NCBI GenBank assembly: GCA_003956705.1
Contig: QZCP01000779.1
Span: 124,001-188,000 of the forward strand
Origin: Brevipalpus yothersi
Taxonomy: Eukaryota; Arthropoda; Arachnida; Trombidiformes; Tenuipalpidae
DNA length: 64,000 nucleotides
Direction: 5' to 3'
A program made the translations under genes and the position numbers. This document shows positions 56,012 to 64,000 of the stretch, piece by piece. The stretch's first letter is position 1. Each line of letters opens with the position of its first letter. The notes under the pieces were generated by a model. That model had not been told where the DNA came from. It ran no database searches and saw only the letters and a list, made by a program, of their open reading frames with translations.

Positions 56012-59000
56012 TTAGAGGCTTGAATATTTTACTCGATTCCCCAGAAAACCATAGGGAAAGGTATTATTGTGGCAAACAATACGTTTTTCAGAGACTACCC
56101 TGTAAGCTTTGGAGAAATATTTTGTTTGAATATTATGATGACTATCTGATTTTATATGAAATTGTGGAACTTTCGCACTATGCTCTCCATCTTCACCAGA
56201 TGAATACTTTTTGGCAGCATCAAGCATGAACTCATAATTTATCAACTGTAAGGATGCTTTGTTCAGCGTTATTCCTTTTGTTTTAATGACTGTTTCGATT
56301 GTTCCAGATGGAAGTTGGACTTTGAATGCATAATTTTTGGGACCACAAGTGACGAAAGCCTTTATGAATGCATTCATACCATAATCAGATAGTATTTCAT
56401 CTTTCAGCTGCCCAAGCTGATCCCCACTCATAATCTCAATGTCTTGTAGCTTGCGATAGTAAATCAACGAATCAGTATCAAAGTAGAGAAGAGAACCAGG
56501 ACGTATGATCTCTACTTGGTGCATTTTTTTGAGAAGTTCTAAACGAGCATAAGAGGTAACGAAGGATGCCACTGCAAGTGAAGTATTTTGACCATACTCG
56601 AGGAGAGTATCTTCATTTCTCCACTGTAGAAGAAGAGTATTGTCATCAACCATAATTTCAGAAGTGATTCGAATATCATCATCCGTAAGTTTCCTCCAGT
56701 AGGTGTCATAATCATGTATAATCTCAACTTTCTTTTTATCAGGATTCTGAGCAAGTTTACCCCAGAGAGAATTGAGAAGAAGTTTTGCCATGAATCTAAG
56801 AGCAGGATTTTTCTGAATATTATGATATTCCAGATCTATTCCGTCTCGATTTTTGACTCGGTCTAGAAAGAGTTGTCTTGATTCCTTGTCCACACACCAC
56901 TGAGGCCAACCAGATGATTCATATTTTATCTTCAAGAACTTGTTTATGTATCCACTGAATATTGAGTCAGAAGATTTTGGGTAGTGGAGAACCTCGATGA
57001 TGTCAAGAATTTTGTAGCCATGGAAAATGGCTATTGATAGCTCAGCAGTAGTCCAAGTACCGATCAAAGATCGATCATTTTCATTGTGAGAACATGTATC
57101 CATTCGCAGCTCAGCACACATTTTGCATAGAGTGAATATCAATTTTTTGGAGATTCTGGATGGTAAGATCGGAATGTAAAGATTTTGCGGAGGTAAAACA
57201 CGACACTTGACGAAACCGAAGTAAGATTGTAGTGTTTCATCGAAATTGTCATTGATCACCTCTGGATGTCCAGTTGGATAGGGATTATTCTTCAGCACAT
57301 AAGGATAGAGACTATTCACATCCATGTATTTTATTTCCTCATCCGCGGAACATTCATGATAAAACTTTATGTTATTGGTACGGCCTCCAAAGAAAGATTC
57401 CTTCACGTCAACATGACCATACATTTCAACTTTATACCAGTAACCTGTCCGTTTTCTCATGAAATTCTTGAAGCCCTCATCCAGAGACATTTGACTTTTA
57501 ATTTCACATTCCCAAACTTTCACAATATTCAAGCCCCGCGATGCGTAATAACTAAGTTTATCAAGAGTTTTATCATATCTACCATTCAATGTATCATTCA
57601 GGTAAGTTTGCTGTGAGTCTCGGTCTTCTGTGAAGCAAATCGGACAACCATGGAACTTACATCCAAGAAACTCAAAAACAGTGTTCAATTCCTGGGAGAA
57701 CCCATCAGCAAAATAGTGGCCAATCCTAAATTCTCTCAGAATCTCAGTTTTCAAGAAATGACTCTGGTAGTCTAGCCAAGCTAGAGACTTGCGTGAACAT
57801 TTTCTCACATTTGTATAGCCTTGAATAGGTGTTACCCCGAGAGTCTCTTCCTCAAGGTAGAGAGCTCGAAGCAATTCCAATCCAATTTGTGCTATAGTGA
57901 AACATCTTGTGAAAGGATCGAGACCATTCAAGGAAATGAATTCAGCACGGAATATCAGACAGCAGGTGGCCAATATCTCCACATCATTCACGCAATACTT
58001 GATTATCTCATCTTTGAATTTGAATATCTCATTACCTTCTGTTACTTTTGTGTACCATGTTTCGAATTCGTTGCTAATCTCTGCTCTCATCATTTCAGGC
58101 TGGAAAAATTTTTTATCTGGATAAGGACCGCAATACAACCAATTCTCAGGCTTATTGAAACTATGTGGGAAAAAACCTTTCGCAACAATGTTGCTCAAGC
58201 CAAAAGCTTTGGGTAGAGAAGCTAAACTTTGTCCAAAAAATAGGAGAGAGTCTACGAATGATACATTCCCAACTCTAATGTGTATTAATTTGTTACCAGT
58301 CATCATAATGTCAGATGAAACAAATTTTCTACTGAAGATATCTTTGAGAATGAAATGAAAATCATAACCCTTGCCGTTATGAGCAAATACAAGCACACTC
58401 CCTCCCATAGCCTCAACTTTTTTAGCAATATCATTGTAAACATAGTCACCAAAAATTCTCACACAATTTGGGCCCCAATATTTGTGTATACCATCACCGC
58501 ATGAAGGGCAGGGATCATGAACTTTCTGGCCAGTTCCCATTGAGATGCAAAAATCACAAACAGTTTTTGATACCAAGAGCATCGGGAGATGAAGGAACTC
58601 AGCTTCGTCGGAAGCAGGATCAGCTCGCTGATAGCTCTCAATATCGAAAAATATAAGTATGCGAGGTTTTTGATCCTCATCATGCAATCTATCAAACTCG
58701 AGAGGCTTGATGAAACAAGAGTGACCCTTTTTCACATTCAATGAACATTTCTCACATCGATTCGCAGTACAAACATGATTGTATCTAGAAACATATTCAG
58801 TATCACATTTCTCACACTTTCTGATGTAACCACACAGTTTATCATCTTTGTGTTTTAGATAGCAGGATTCCTTGGGAAAAATGATGTTACAATCTGAACA
58901 GAAAGTTCTGATTGCCTCTTTCTCACACTGCCCTGGACCTCGACAATATTTGCACATACCATGACATTTATGCTGGAATTTATTCTTGTAGCCAATATGA

Positions 59001-59941
59001 CAATCTCCACAGAAGTAGCCTCTCCCGACATATCCTCTGATGTTGATGATTATATTGTAATGACCTATTTTACCGTTACATGGATCATACTCAATATACA
59101 ACGGTACTCCAAATCCACCGCCATTGAAAACTATATTTTTCCAATTGAAACGGTCAACGACTATCACTCTATAGTGAGGTATCATTGTTTGAATGGCTCT
59201 CATATCATCATGATCAATTATTTCTTTTTTATGGAAACCATACTGATTAACTAGAAGCTCTACAAGCTCAAGTTGTCTATTGTTATCATTCTTCAGCATT
59301 TGCCACTGAACTCTATTTTTTTCAGTGTATTTTTCTTTATGATAAATACAAATGGCAAGAGAACGAAGAAAACAGAAACCTACTGAGCCATCGATGAGGA
59401 TCAGAGACCGGTTCATTTTCATTCTCTTCTCGTCAATTGATTGAGGAGCTTTGTGAGTTTTTCCTCCTCCTCCTCCTCCTCCTCGAACACTTTTGACTAT
59501 ATTCACTTGGACTTCAAGTTGTCCATGAGTTAAAAAAGTAGAATTGGACTGACTCACTTCATAGAGGGCATTCAAGAATGCTTCAACATCTCGATTCTCA
59601 ACACGCGCTGGATGTAAGAATATCGGCCTTGTTAGACTCTCAGAATTTATATACACTGAATAAATGTCTCGCGAATCAGCTCCATCAAGGGCTTCTTCGA
59701 GAAATTGTCTGTAAAAATTGTCCACATCAATTTCAACATCAAGCGGACTTGTACAGGTGAACAGATTATGTCTGATGATGAATCTATGTATTGTCTCCGT
59801 TCGGTTAAGTGAGCGACTTCTTCTGCTGATTCTTGGTGTATCAGAGTCACGCACAAATTCTATGCTAGCACTAGGAGAAGGGTCATTTGTATTGTTGGGC
59901 ACTGAGTTACTGTTCAGACGACTACGCCAGTTATTGCTCAT
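56012..59941 (-). CDS. protein-primed family B DNA polymerase
   Basis: 1309 residues, complete. The N-terminus is Ser-rich with a Gly run (residues 154-160). A region near 188-300 (GFCFLRSLAI ... GHYNIIINI) recalls an inactivated peptidase-like fold. Residues 305-410 hold many Cys-x2-Cys pairs. Exonuclease motifs: FFDIESY (Asp433, Glu435), AHNGKGYD (Asn522, Asp527), YCVNDVE (Tyr649, Asp653). At 740-770 HYFADGFSQELNTVFEFLGC and HGCPIC form the endonuclease-like insert common in these polymerases. Polymerase motifs: A MDVNSLYPY (Asp874), B KLLLNSLWGK (1053-1062), C YFDTDS (Asp1155, Asp1157). Replicates linear element DNA with a terminal protein primer. All catalytic residues present. Confidence 0.95.
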   Translation of the reverse strand: MSNNWRSRLNSNSVPNNTNDPSPSASIEFVRDSDTPRISRRSRSLNRTETIHRFIIRHNLFTCTSPLDVEIDVDNFYRQFLEEALDGADSRDIYSVYINSESLTRPIFLHPARVENRDVEAFLNALYEVSQSNSTFLTHGQLEVQVNIVKSVRGGGGGGGKTHKAPQSIDEKRMKMNRSLILIDGSVGFCFLRSLAICIYHKEKYTEKNRVQWQMLKNDNNRQLELVELLVNQYGFHKKEIIDHDDMRAIQTMIPHYRVIVVDRFNWKNIVFNGGGFGVPLYIEYDPCNGKIGHYNIIINIRGYVGRGYFCGDCHIGYKNKFQHKCHGMCKYCRGPGQCEKEAIRTFCSDCNIIFPKESCYLKHKDDKLCGYIRKCEKCDTEYVSRYNHVCTANRCEKCSLNVKKGHSCFIKPLEFDRLHDEDQKPRILIFFDIESYQRADPASDEAEFLHLPMLLVSKTVCDFCISMGTGQKVHDPCPSCGDGIHKYWGPNCVRIFGDYVYNDIAKKVEAMGGSVLVFAHNGKGYDFHFILKDIFSRKFVSSDIMMTGNKLIHIRVGNVSFVDSLLFFGQSLASLPKAFGLSNIVAKGFFPHSFNKPENWLYCGPYPDKKFFQPEMMRAEISNEFETWYTKVTEGNEIFKFKDEIIKYCVNDVEILATCCLIFRAEFISLNGLDPFTRCFTIAQIGLELLRALYLEEETLGVTPIQGYTNVRKCSRKSLAWLDYQSHFLKTEILREFRIGHYFADGFSQELNTVFEFLGCKFHGCPICFTEDRDSQQTYLNDTLNGRYDKTLDKLSYYASRGLNIVKVWECEIKSQMSLDEGFKNFMRKRTGYWYKVEMYGHVDVKESFFGGRTNNIKFYHECSADEEIKYMDVNSLYPYVLKNNPYPTGHPEVINDNFDETLQSYFGFVKCRVLPPQNLYIPILPSRISKKLIFTLCKMCAELRMDTCSHNENDRSLIGTWTTAELSIAIFHGYKILDIIEVLHYPKSSDSIFSGYINKFLKIKYESSGWPQWCVDKESRQLFLDRVKNRDGIDLEYHNIQKNPALRFMAKLLLNSLWGKLAQNPDKKKVEIIHDYDTYWRKLTDDDIRITSEIMVDDNTLLLQWRNEDTLLEYGQNTSLAVASFVTSYARLELLKKMHQVEIIRPGSLLYFDTDSLIYYRKLQDIEIMSGDQLGQLKDEILSDYGMNAFIKAFVTCGPKNYAFKVQLPSGTIETVIKTKGITLNKASLQLINYEFMLDAAKKYSSGEDGEHSAKVPQFHIKSDSHHNIQTKYFSKAYRVVSEKRIVCHNNTFPYGFLGNRVKYSSL

Positions 59942-60406
59942 TCTGTGAACACTTTATCTCACAAGAAATCTTAAGGAATGTAATGAAAAATCATGAAAAA
60001 TATTGAACAACAAACTGCATACAAACAACTTTCCTCCAGAACTGGCATCAAATCATCGCGAGCCAATGAGTCGAAGGAATATGATAATAATGAATCAAGA
60101 TTCTCACATTCCAAATTATAATTTTATTCGAGAATATGATGCATCCAGATATCTTTGGTGATTAATGAAAGTTTCCAATTTCATCCAATTGTGAGCCTCA
60201 AGAGCAATTCTCAACTAGTATTGAAAAATGATCCCACAGGAATATGAGATGAATATTGAGATAATCAAGAGAACTATAATTGAATTTTCCCCTCGATGAA
60301 AATCAGACTAATGAGAATGATCAACCTCCAATCAAGATCAGATAGGAAGATTTGCATTCATCATGTTAGCAGCTCAACTATCAAATTTTTTCTAATTATC
60401 ACCAAT
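59942..60406. other. intergenic, likely polymerase promoter region
   Basis: No gene; AT-rich spacer upstream of the polymerase ATG. Confidence 0.35.
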
Positions 60407-60601
60407 TCAATTATCTCTCTTCCTCATATCATTTTTTTTCTTCAAGCACCTCCAGCAGTAAAAGTGGCCATTGGAAGGATCTTTGACTCTCGAAGATGCT
60501 GTGAGATTTGTTCCACAATTGAAACAAATCTCTGGTGAATTTTCTTCATGCAAACGCTGGTATCTGAAACTTTTATCACTATTCCAGTTAGAAGGCTTCA
60601 T
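60407..60601 (-). CDS. small zinc-ribbon protein
   Basis: 64 residues with one compact site: ICFNCG, 17 residues, then FYCWRCLKKK, giving Cys-x2-Cys...Cys-x2-Cys, followed by a basic tail. The spacing suits a zinc ribbon as in transcription factors or ribosomal proteins. Same strand as the polymerase, about 0.5 kb upstream of it. Small size makes it uncertain, but the cysteine pattern is unlikely in random sequence. Could act with the TBP-like protein in element transcription; that is speculation. Confidence 0.5.
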   Translation of the reverse strand: MKPSNWNSDKSFRYQRLHEENSPEICFNCGTNLTASSRVKDPSNGHFYCWRCLKKKNDMRKRDN

Positions 60602-61037
60602 TGTCTTGGCTCACTTTCAGATTAGATGCCCAGAGAATTCTTTTGAAAATTCAAATCTCATCAAGCCAGGTCTCGTTTATACTTACAATTTTTATAGGTT
60701 TCACTCAATTAGAGAAGTAATAGTCTCCGATGACATCTGATGAGAAATCCCAAGCCTAATTAGGTGGACAAATTATTTTCAATCCATCCGGTCACATTAC
60801 AGTGGAAAATTGAGCTGTTCTAATTTATGAGATGAATATATGATGAAATCGGAGATCGGTGATCAAATATCAATTCCACAGCTAATTGAAGATGACCTCC
60901 AGCAATAAATGAGAGATCTCAGTGATCTAGAAATCATTTGAGCAAGTTATTTGCAAGCTCAACTTGAATTCTCATAGCAATCGTTTTCATCATCTTTTTC
61001 TAAAGTGTCCAACGTTCAACCTCACCTTTTTTCCAGA

Positions 61038-62111
61038 ATGTCCTCTGAACCTGAAGCAACAGTTTCCAAAGTGGTTGAATCTAATAGTGCTGGAATAGTG
61101 GATTTGACTCGTGATTCTACATCACCAATTTCACCATATTTGAAGTGGCCAGTGAAGTATCCAGGGATTAGAAACACTAGTGATGTACAAGAGCCAACTT
61201 CATCAGCACTGGATAAATATATCAGTCGACCACTTGGAATTGATCCGTTTCCAGAGGCATGGAAACCAATAGTGGTAAGTCCAATGGAATGGAGGAATAT
61301 TTGGTCCCTTGACCTAGGTGATGCACGTCGACTCACTGTGAACTATGCATATATGATGGAAGAGCCGGACCTAGCGATAAAGCCTAGCCTACATATTCGA
61401 TGCTGGTATAAAATCCCGGATCAACCAAGTGGTGAGAAGATAGCTTCACACTATGGCGCATCCATGAATCACAATGATATCGAAAACTTGATCAACATGC
61501 TCAGACATGCAAAAACACAAGGCTTCCGGAAGATGGTCATACAAGGTTTGGAAGTTACGATCACATCAAAGAGTGTGAAACTTCATTCGCTTGAGACTAA
61601 ATCCCAACCTGTGAATGTACCGCATGCTGAGATGAATTTTCTCTTGAAACTTTTCCCCATATTTGAGTACATCTTCTTGGCTGTTGAGAAGAATCAATTG
61701 CATATCAAGCTTAGTGTGCTGAAGCTTCTCCTCAAAACTTTCGCTATTTTCTTGATGAGTGAAAAAATTGAGGGTTTCAACCCCAAAGCTATCTTCGAGA
61801 GGGGATCAAGTCTACATGAAACTTGGGCTAAGTCGTTCGATAGATATCAAGAGCTCTTCAAAAAATCATATCTCAATGAGGACAAGGAAATTGCAAAATA
61901 TCAGGACAAAGCTTATGACTTTTGTGAAATCCTCAATCTCAAGAAAAGTGAGGTAGAAGAATATCGAGGCTTGAAATATATTCGTGAGCTTTTCACAGAT
62001 GAAGCGTATGAGTTACTCAGAGAAGTGGATTTCGGTGATTATCTTCCTGATACAATTTATGCAGCTCTCTTATTCAACAGAATTTGCTATCATAATCAGA
62101 ACAAAAACTGA
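61038..62111 (+). CDS. unknown opposite-strand protein of the Maverick
   Basis: 357 residues from the Met at 61,038, preferred over 61,005 because the extra codons precede a Ser/Glu-rich typical N-terminus (MSSEPEATVSKV). The only plus-strand gene among minus-strand genes, ending 61 bases before the TBP-like stop (tail to tail). Features: disordered first 70 residues, EAWKPIVVSPMEWRNIW, an ordered alpha/beta middle (LHIRCWYKIPD), a hydrophobic helix pair (FIFEYIFLAVEKN, LSVLKLLLKTFAIFLM) and a helical C-terminus. No known motif; not obviously an integrase, ATPase or terminal protein. Confidence 0.6.
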   Translation: MSSEPEATVSKVVESNSAGIVDLTRDSTSPISPYLKWPVKYPGIRNTSDVQEPTSSALDKYISRPLGIDPFPEAWKPIVVSPMEWRNIWSLDLGDARRLTVNYAYMMEEPDLAIKPSLHIRCWYKIPDQPSGEKIASHYGASMNHNDIENLINMLRHAKTQGFRKMVIQGLEVTITSKSVKLHSLETKSQPVNVPHAEMNFLLKLFPIFEYIFLAVEKNQLHIKLSVLKLLLKTFAIFLMSEKIEGFNPKAIFERGSSLHETWAKSFDRYQELFKKSYLNEDKEIAKYQDKAYDFCEILNLKKSEVEEYRGLKYIRELFTDEAYELLREVDFGDYLPDTIYAALLFNRICYHNQNKN

Positions 62112-62172
62112 GAAAAACTGAACGCTATCCAAAAAAATAACCAATCAAGTGCATAACTCTCTTACTTTGATT

Positions 62173-62748
62173 TCAAATAAATTTTATTTTATCTTCCAAG
62201 AGATCCAGATATTTTTTCAAATCTTCTTCGTTATCAACACCAGTTACGATAATACTACCAGTCTTCGAAATAATTGCTTTAGCTCTCGATTGCTGAGAAA
62301 TATTATACTGAACATTCGGAAAAATCTCCGGTTCATATGATGCCTCTGGATTCAATCTAGTGAACTCACAGAGATCAATTTTTCTGCCAGTTTTTCTGCA
62401 CCCTGTCATATTAACTACTTTTGGTAAGTCAATATCGAAATCAATTTCAAGAGGTAAATGAAGACTGAGATATTCACTCAGCTCATCGAATAATTTGAGT
62501 AGCTTGTCCACTCTCTTCACACCATTGAGAATTATTTTTCCACTCTTGAAAATAGTCAAAGTACCATGAGGTAATTTGACAAAAAACCCCGAAAATTTAT
62601 GACGCTTTTTCAGCTCATTAGATTTCTCCGAATGAGCTTTTCTCCGATGTAATCGATGATCAGTGAGTTTCAGAAGATTAGGCAGAGAATTTCCAGAATC
62701 GAGAAGATGAACAGTAGTCACTGCAACAAGGTTGACCAGATCAGACAT
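62173..62748 (-). CDS. TATA-box-binding-protein-like protein
   Basis: 191 residues. Two repeats follow the TBP saddle plan: repeat 1 LPHGTLTIFKSGKIILNGVK (residues 59-78) and repeat 2 with PKVVNMTGC (109-117), YEPEIFPNVQYNI (138-150) and AIISKTGSIIVTGV (158-171). YEPExFP and IFxSGKxxxTG are hallmarks of TBP. Of the four DNA-intercalating Phe positions, those in the IFKSG and EIFP boxes are kept; the last is Ser. The first repeat has an unusual basic insert (HRLHRRKAHSEKSNELKKRH). It lies between protease and unknown gene, same strand as the protease. Likely recruits transcription machinery to element promoters. Fold assignment is from motifs only. Confidence 0.75.
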   Translation of the reverse strand: MSDLVNLVAVTTVHLLDSGNSLPNLLKLTDHRLHRRKAHSEKSNELKKRHKFSGFFVKLPHGTLTIFKSGKIILNGVKRVDKLLKLFDELSEYLSLHLPLEIDFDIDLPKVVNMTGCRKTGRKIDLCEFTRLNPEASYEPEIFPNVQYNISQQSRAKAIISKTGSIIVTGVDNEEDLKKYLDLLEDKIKFI

Positions 62749-62867
62749 TTTACTTGCAAAAATCGATGTTCACAAGCTGAGAACACAAAGTGAAATGATT
62801 TCTTGAGACAATCCATTTGCTTAAAAAGGTAATGTTTCGAATTTTCGAGAGCTCATCAGCTTTTTAT

Positions 62868-63302
62868 TCATACTGAGTCACTATAATATTGCAATAGTAT
62901 TTCATTGATAATCGTTTTATCGGTAAAAAAATCCTGAAAATCTGTCAGTGAGAGTCCATTCAATCTGAATACTAGATAAAGATAACAGAAGTATCCACAA
63001 GAAACTGAAAGAGAACTTTGTAATTGCTGAGAATTGAAAATCCATCTTCCCAGAGAATTTTCATCGAGGAAATTGATGATATCTCCATGCATTGGTGGTA
63101 AACCATAGGAATCAAAGTATTCACCTTCATTATTCTGATTGAAAAAAATCGCAACCCAGTGTTCACCAGGTTTATCAGATGGATGTGTGTTAATGATGTA
63201 TCCACCACACCTGAAAGGGAATGCTTCTAATCTATCACGTGGGAAAACGCCATTGAAATTTTCATAGCTTCCAAGTAGAGTCATGAGATCTTCAGTGTCC
63301 AT
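62868..63302 (-). CDS. adenain-like cysteine protease
   Basis: 144 residues from the Met at 63,302, which overlaps the capsid gene by only 11 bases (a Met at 63,338 would overlap 47). Triad in adenovirus-protease order: His in GEHWVAIFF, Asp in YFDSYGLPP, Cys in SVSCGYFCYLY, with a Gln of NSQQLQS in the oxyanion position. Processes virion precursor proteins in adenoviruses and presumably here. Unlike the copy at 3.75 kb, all catalytic residues are present. Confidence 0.88.
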   Translation of the reverse strand: MDTEDLMTLLGSYENFNGVFPRDRLEAFPFRCGGYIINTHPSDKPGEHWVAIFFNQNNEGEYFDSYGLPPMHGDIINFLDENSLGRWIFNSQQLQSSLSVSCGYFCYLYLVFRLNGLSLTDFQDFFTDKTIINEILLQYYSDSV

Positions 63303-64000
63303 TCCTGAAATCGGGCAATACTTGGCGTTCTCTATCAATCTCTATCAGATTGTCAAACTCACAGTATAGTAATAGTGTGACAGGATTTGGAAGAGGTTTT
63401 TTGAATTTTATCTCGATTCGAAGTGATCCTCGCCTGATGGGATTGAGATGACCGACCACCCCACAGCCATCGGATAAATCTGGAGCGAAATTGAAAGCAA
63501 ACATAACATTGTTTCTTGAATATTCTTCTGGTGTAAGTATGAACGATGGATCTGGTGTAATTTGATTCAAGGTCTGGTAAAGTCCGAGGTACTCTCTTAT
63601 ATAAAGATTATTCGAAAAATCTGGTGCATAAGAGCGTGATGGGAATTGTATTCCATCTAAGAACAATGCTAAATGGTTGACATCAAAATGTTCAAATTCA
63701 AATGGATTCTTTTTTAATGTACCACTGAATGCCTCATTATCAACCAAGGCAAGTATAGCTCGTCTCGGTAGTTGACCGAGGACAAAATTATCAATCAAAG
63801 CATCTCGCACACCATCGCTGAGGGTGTGAGTTCTCACTTCACTCCGTGTGAATGGATATTTAGCAGTTGCTGCAGCCAAAGCGAGGTTATGTGCTTCGAG
63901 GAGCGCTGGTGTTACACGAGCTCGATGGATGTGAAGACTCACATCAAGCAGCTCGACACTCGGTTGGAGACTATCATCAGCCATGAGGAAAAAATCAGGT
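63292..64000 (-). CDS. F54H12.2-like major capsid-type protein (partial)
   Basis: The frame is open to the right edge of the window, so the Met at 63,984 is probably internal and the N-terminal part is missing. Visible: LLDVSLHIHRARVTP, LGQLPRRAILALVDNEAFSG, KKNPFEFEHFDVNHLALFLD and the C-terminal block GSLRIEIKFKKP...LLYCEFDNLIEIDRERQV, the family signature also seen at 4.1-5.4 kb. Forms, by family inference, the double jelly-roll shell. Overlaps the protease start, as is usual for tightly packed viral genes. Confidence 0.85.
   Translation of the reverse strand, partial: PDFFLMADDSLQPSVELLDVSLHIHRARVTPALLEAHNLALAAATAKYPFTRSEVRTHTLSDGVRDALIDNFVLGQLPRRAILALVDNEAFSGTLKKNPFEFEHFDVNHLALFLDGIQFPSRSYAPDFSNNLYIREYLGLYQTLNQITPDPSFILTPEEYSRNNVMFAFNFAPDLSDGCGVVGHLNPIRRGSLRIEIKFKKPLPNPVTLLLYCEFDNLIEIDRERQVLPDFRNGH

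Larger units (their letters stand above)
55881..64000 (-). mobile_element. well preserved Maverick/adintovirus-type element (left part)
   Basis: Contains protein-primed polymerase B, zinc-ribbon ORF, opposite-strand unknown gene, TBP-like gene, adenain-like protease and capsid gene. All visible frames are free of stops. The capsid gene continues past the right edge; integrase, ATPase and the terminal repeats are not in view. Capsid and protease sequences differ strongly from those at 3.7-6.9 kb, so this is another lineage. Confidence 0.85.

Noticed and set aside
1..64000. CRISPR arrays, bacterial operons, rRNA genes
   Set aside because: No regularly spaced repeats, ribosome-binding sites or rRNA-like blocks; splice signals show the DNA is eukaryotic.

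Overview
The window is nuclear DNA of a multicellular eukaryote, most likely an invertebrate animal. Evidence: genes are split by short GT-AG introns (54-80 nt), intergenic DNA is AT-rich, there are fragments of the animal chromatin remodeller Mi-2/CHD4, and two Maverick/Polinton (adintovirus-type) elements are present. Compact introns plus tandem families of secreted proteins would suit an arthropod such as a mite, but the sequence does not fix the taxon.

Layout. 1-7.3 kb: a pogo-type transposase scrap, a hairpin, and the decayed capsid end of one Maverick-type element (protease, capsid proteins, small virion protein, all minus strand), bordered by one arm of a 380-bp inverted repeat whose other arm is at 9.0-9.4 kb. 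9.5-13.4 kb: MULE and Ty3/gypsy-like remnants. 16-28.4 kb: a tandem array of a four-exon secreted cysteine-containing gene family (copies A-E), repeatedly invaded by Tc1/mariner-type elements. One element (25.65-27.08 kb) looks intact, one (19.2-20.75 kb) has a single stop, and one MITE sits inside an exon. 29.37-32.73 kb: a complete 3.37-kb pogo-like transposon with two convergent spliced genes, a transposase and a J-domain protein, peppered with ACCGGT motifs.

33.6-39.8 kb: three secreted/membrane protein genes, two of them paralogues that share their ends but have different low-complexity middles. 40.6-53.3 kb: three more family copies (F, G, H) and a relic, with F, G and the relic intermixed with broken pieces of Mi-2/CHD4. 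54.4-55.3 kb: a catalytically dead trypsin-like protein. 55.9-64 kb: the left part of a second, well preserved Maverick-type element encoding protein-primed DNA polymerase B, a small zinc-ribbon protein, an unknown opposite-strand protein, a TATA-binding-protein-like protein, adenain-like protease and the start of the major capsid gene, which runs off the window.

The most unusual signals are the TBP-like gene in the Maverick-type element, the two-gene pogo-like transposon with its J-domain partner and ACCGGT array, and the secreted four-exon family with its Mi-2 debris. All exon joins are read by eye from splice signals and paralogue comparison; coordinates may be off by a base or two.
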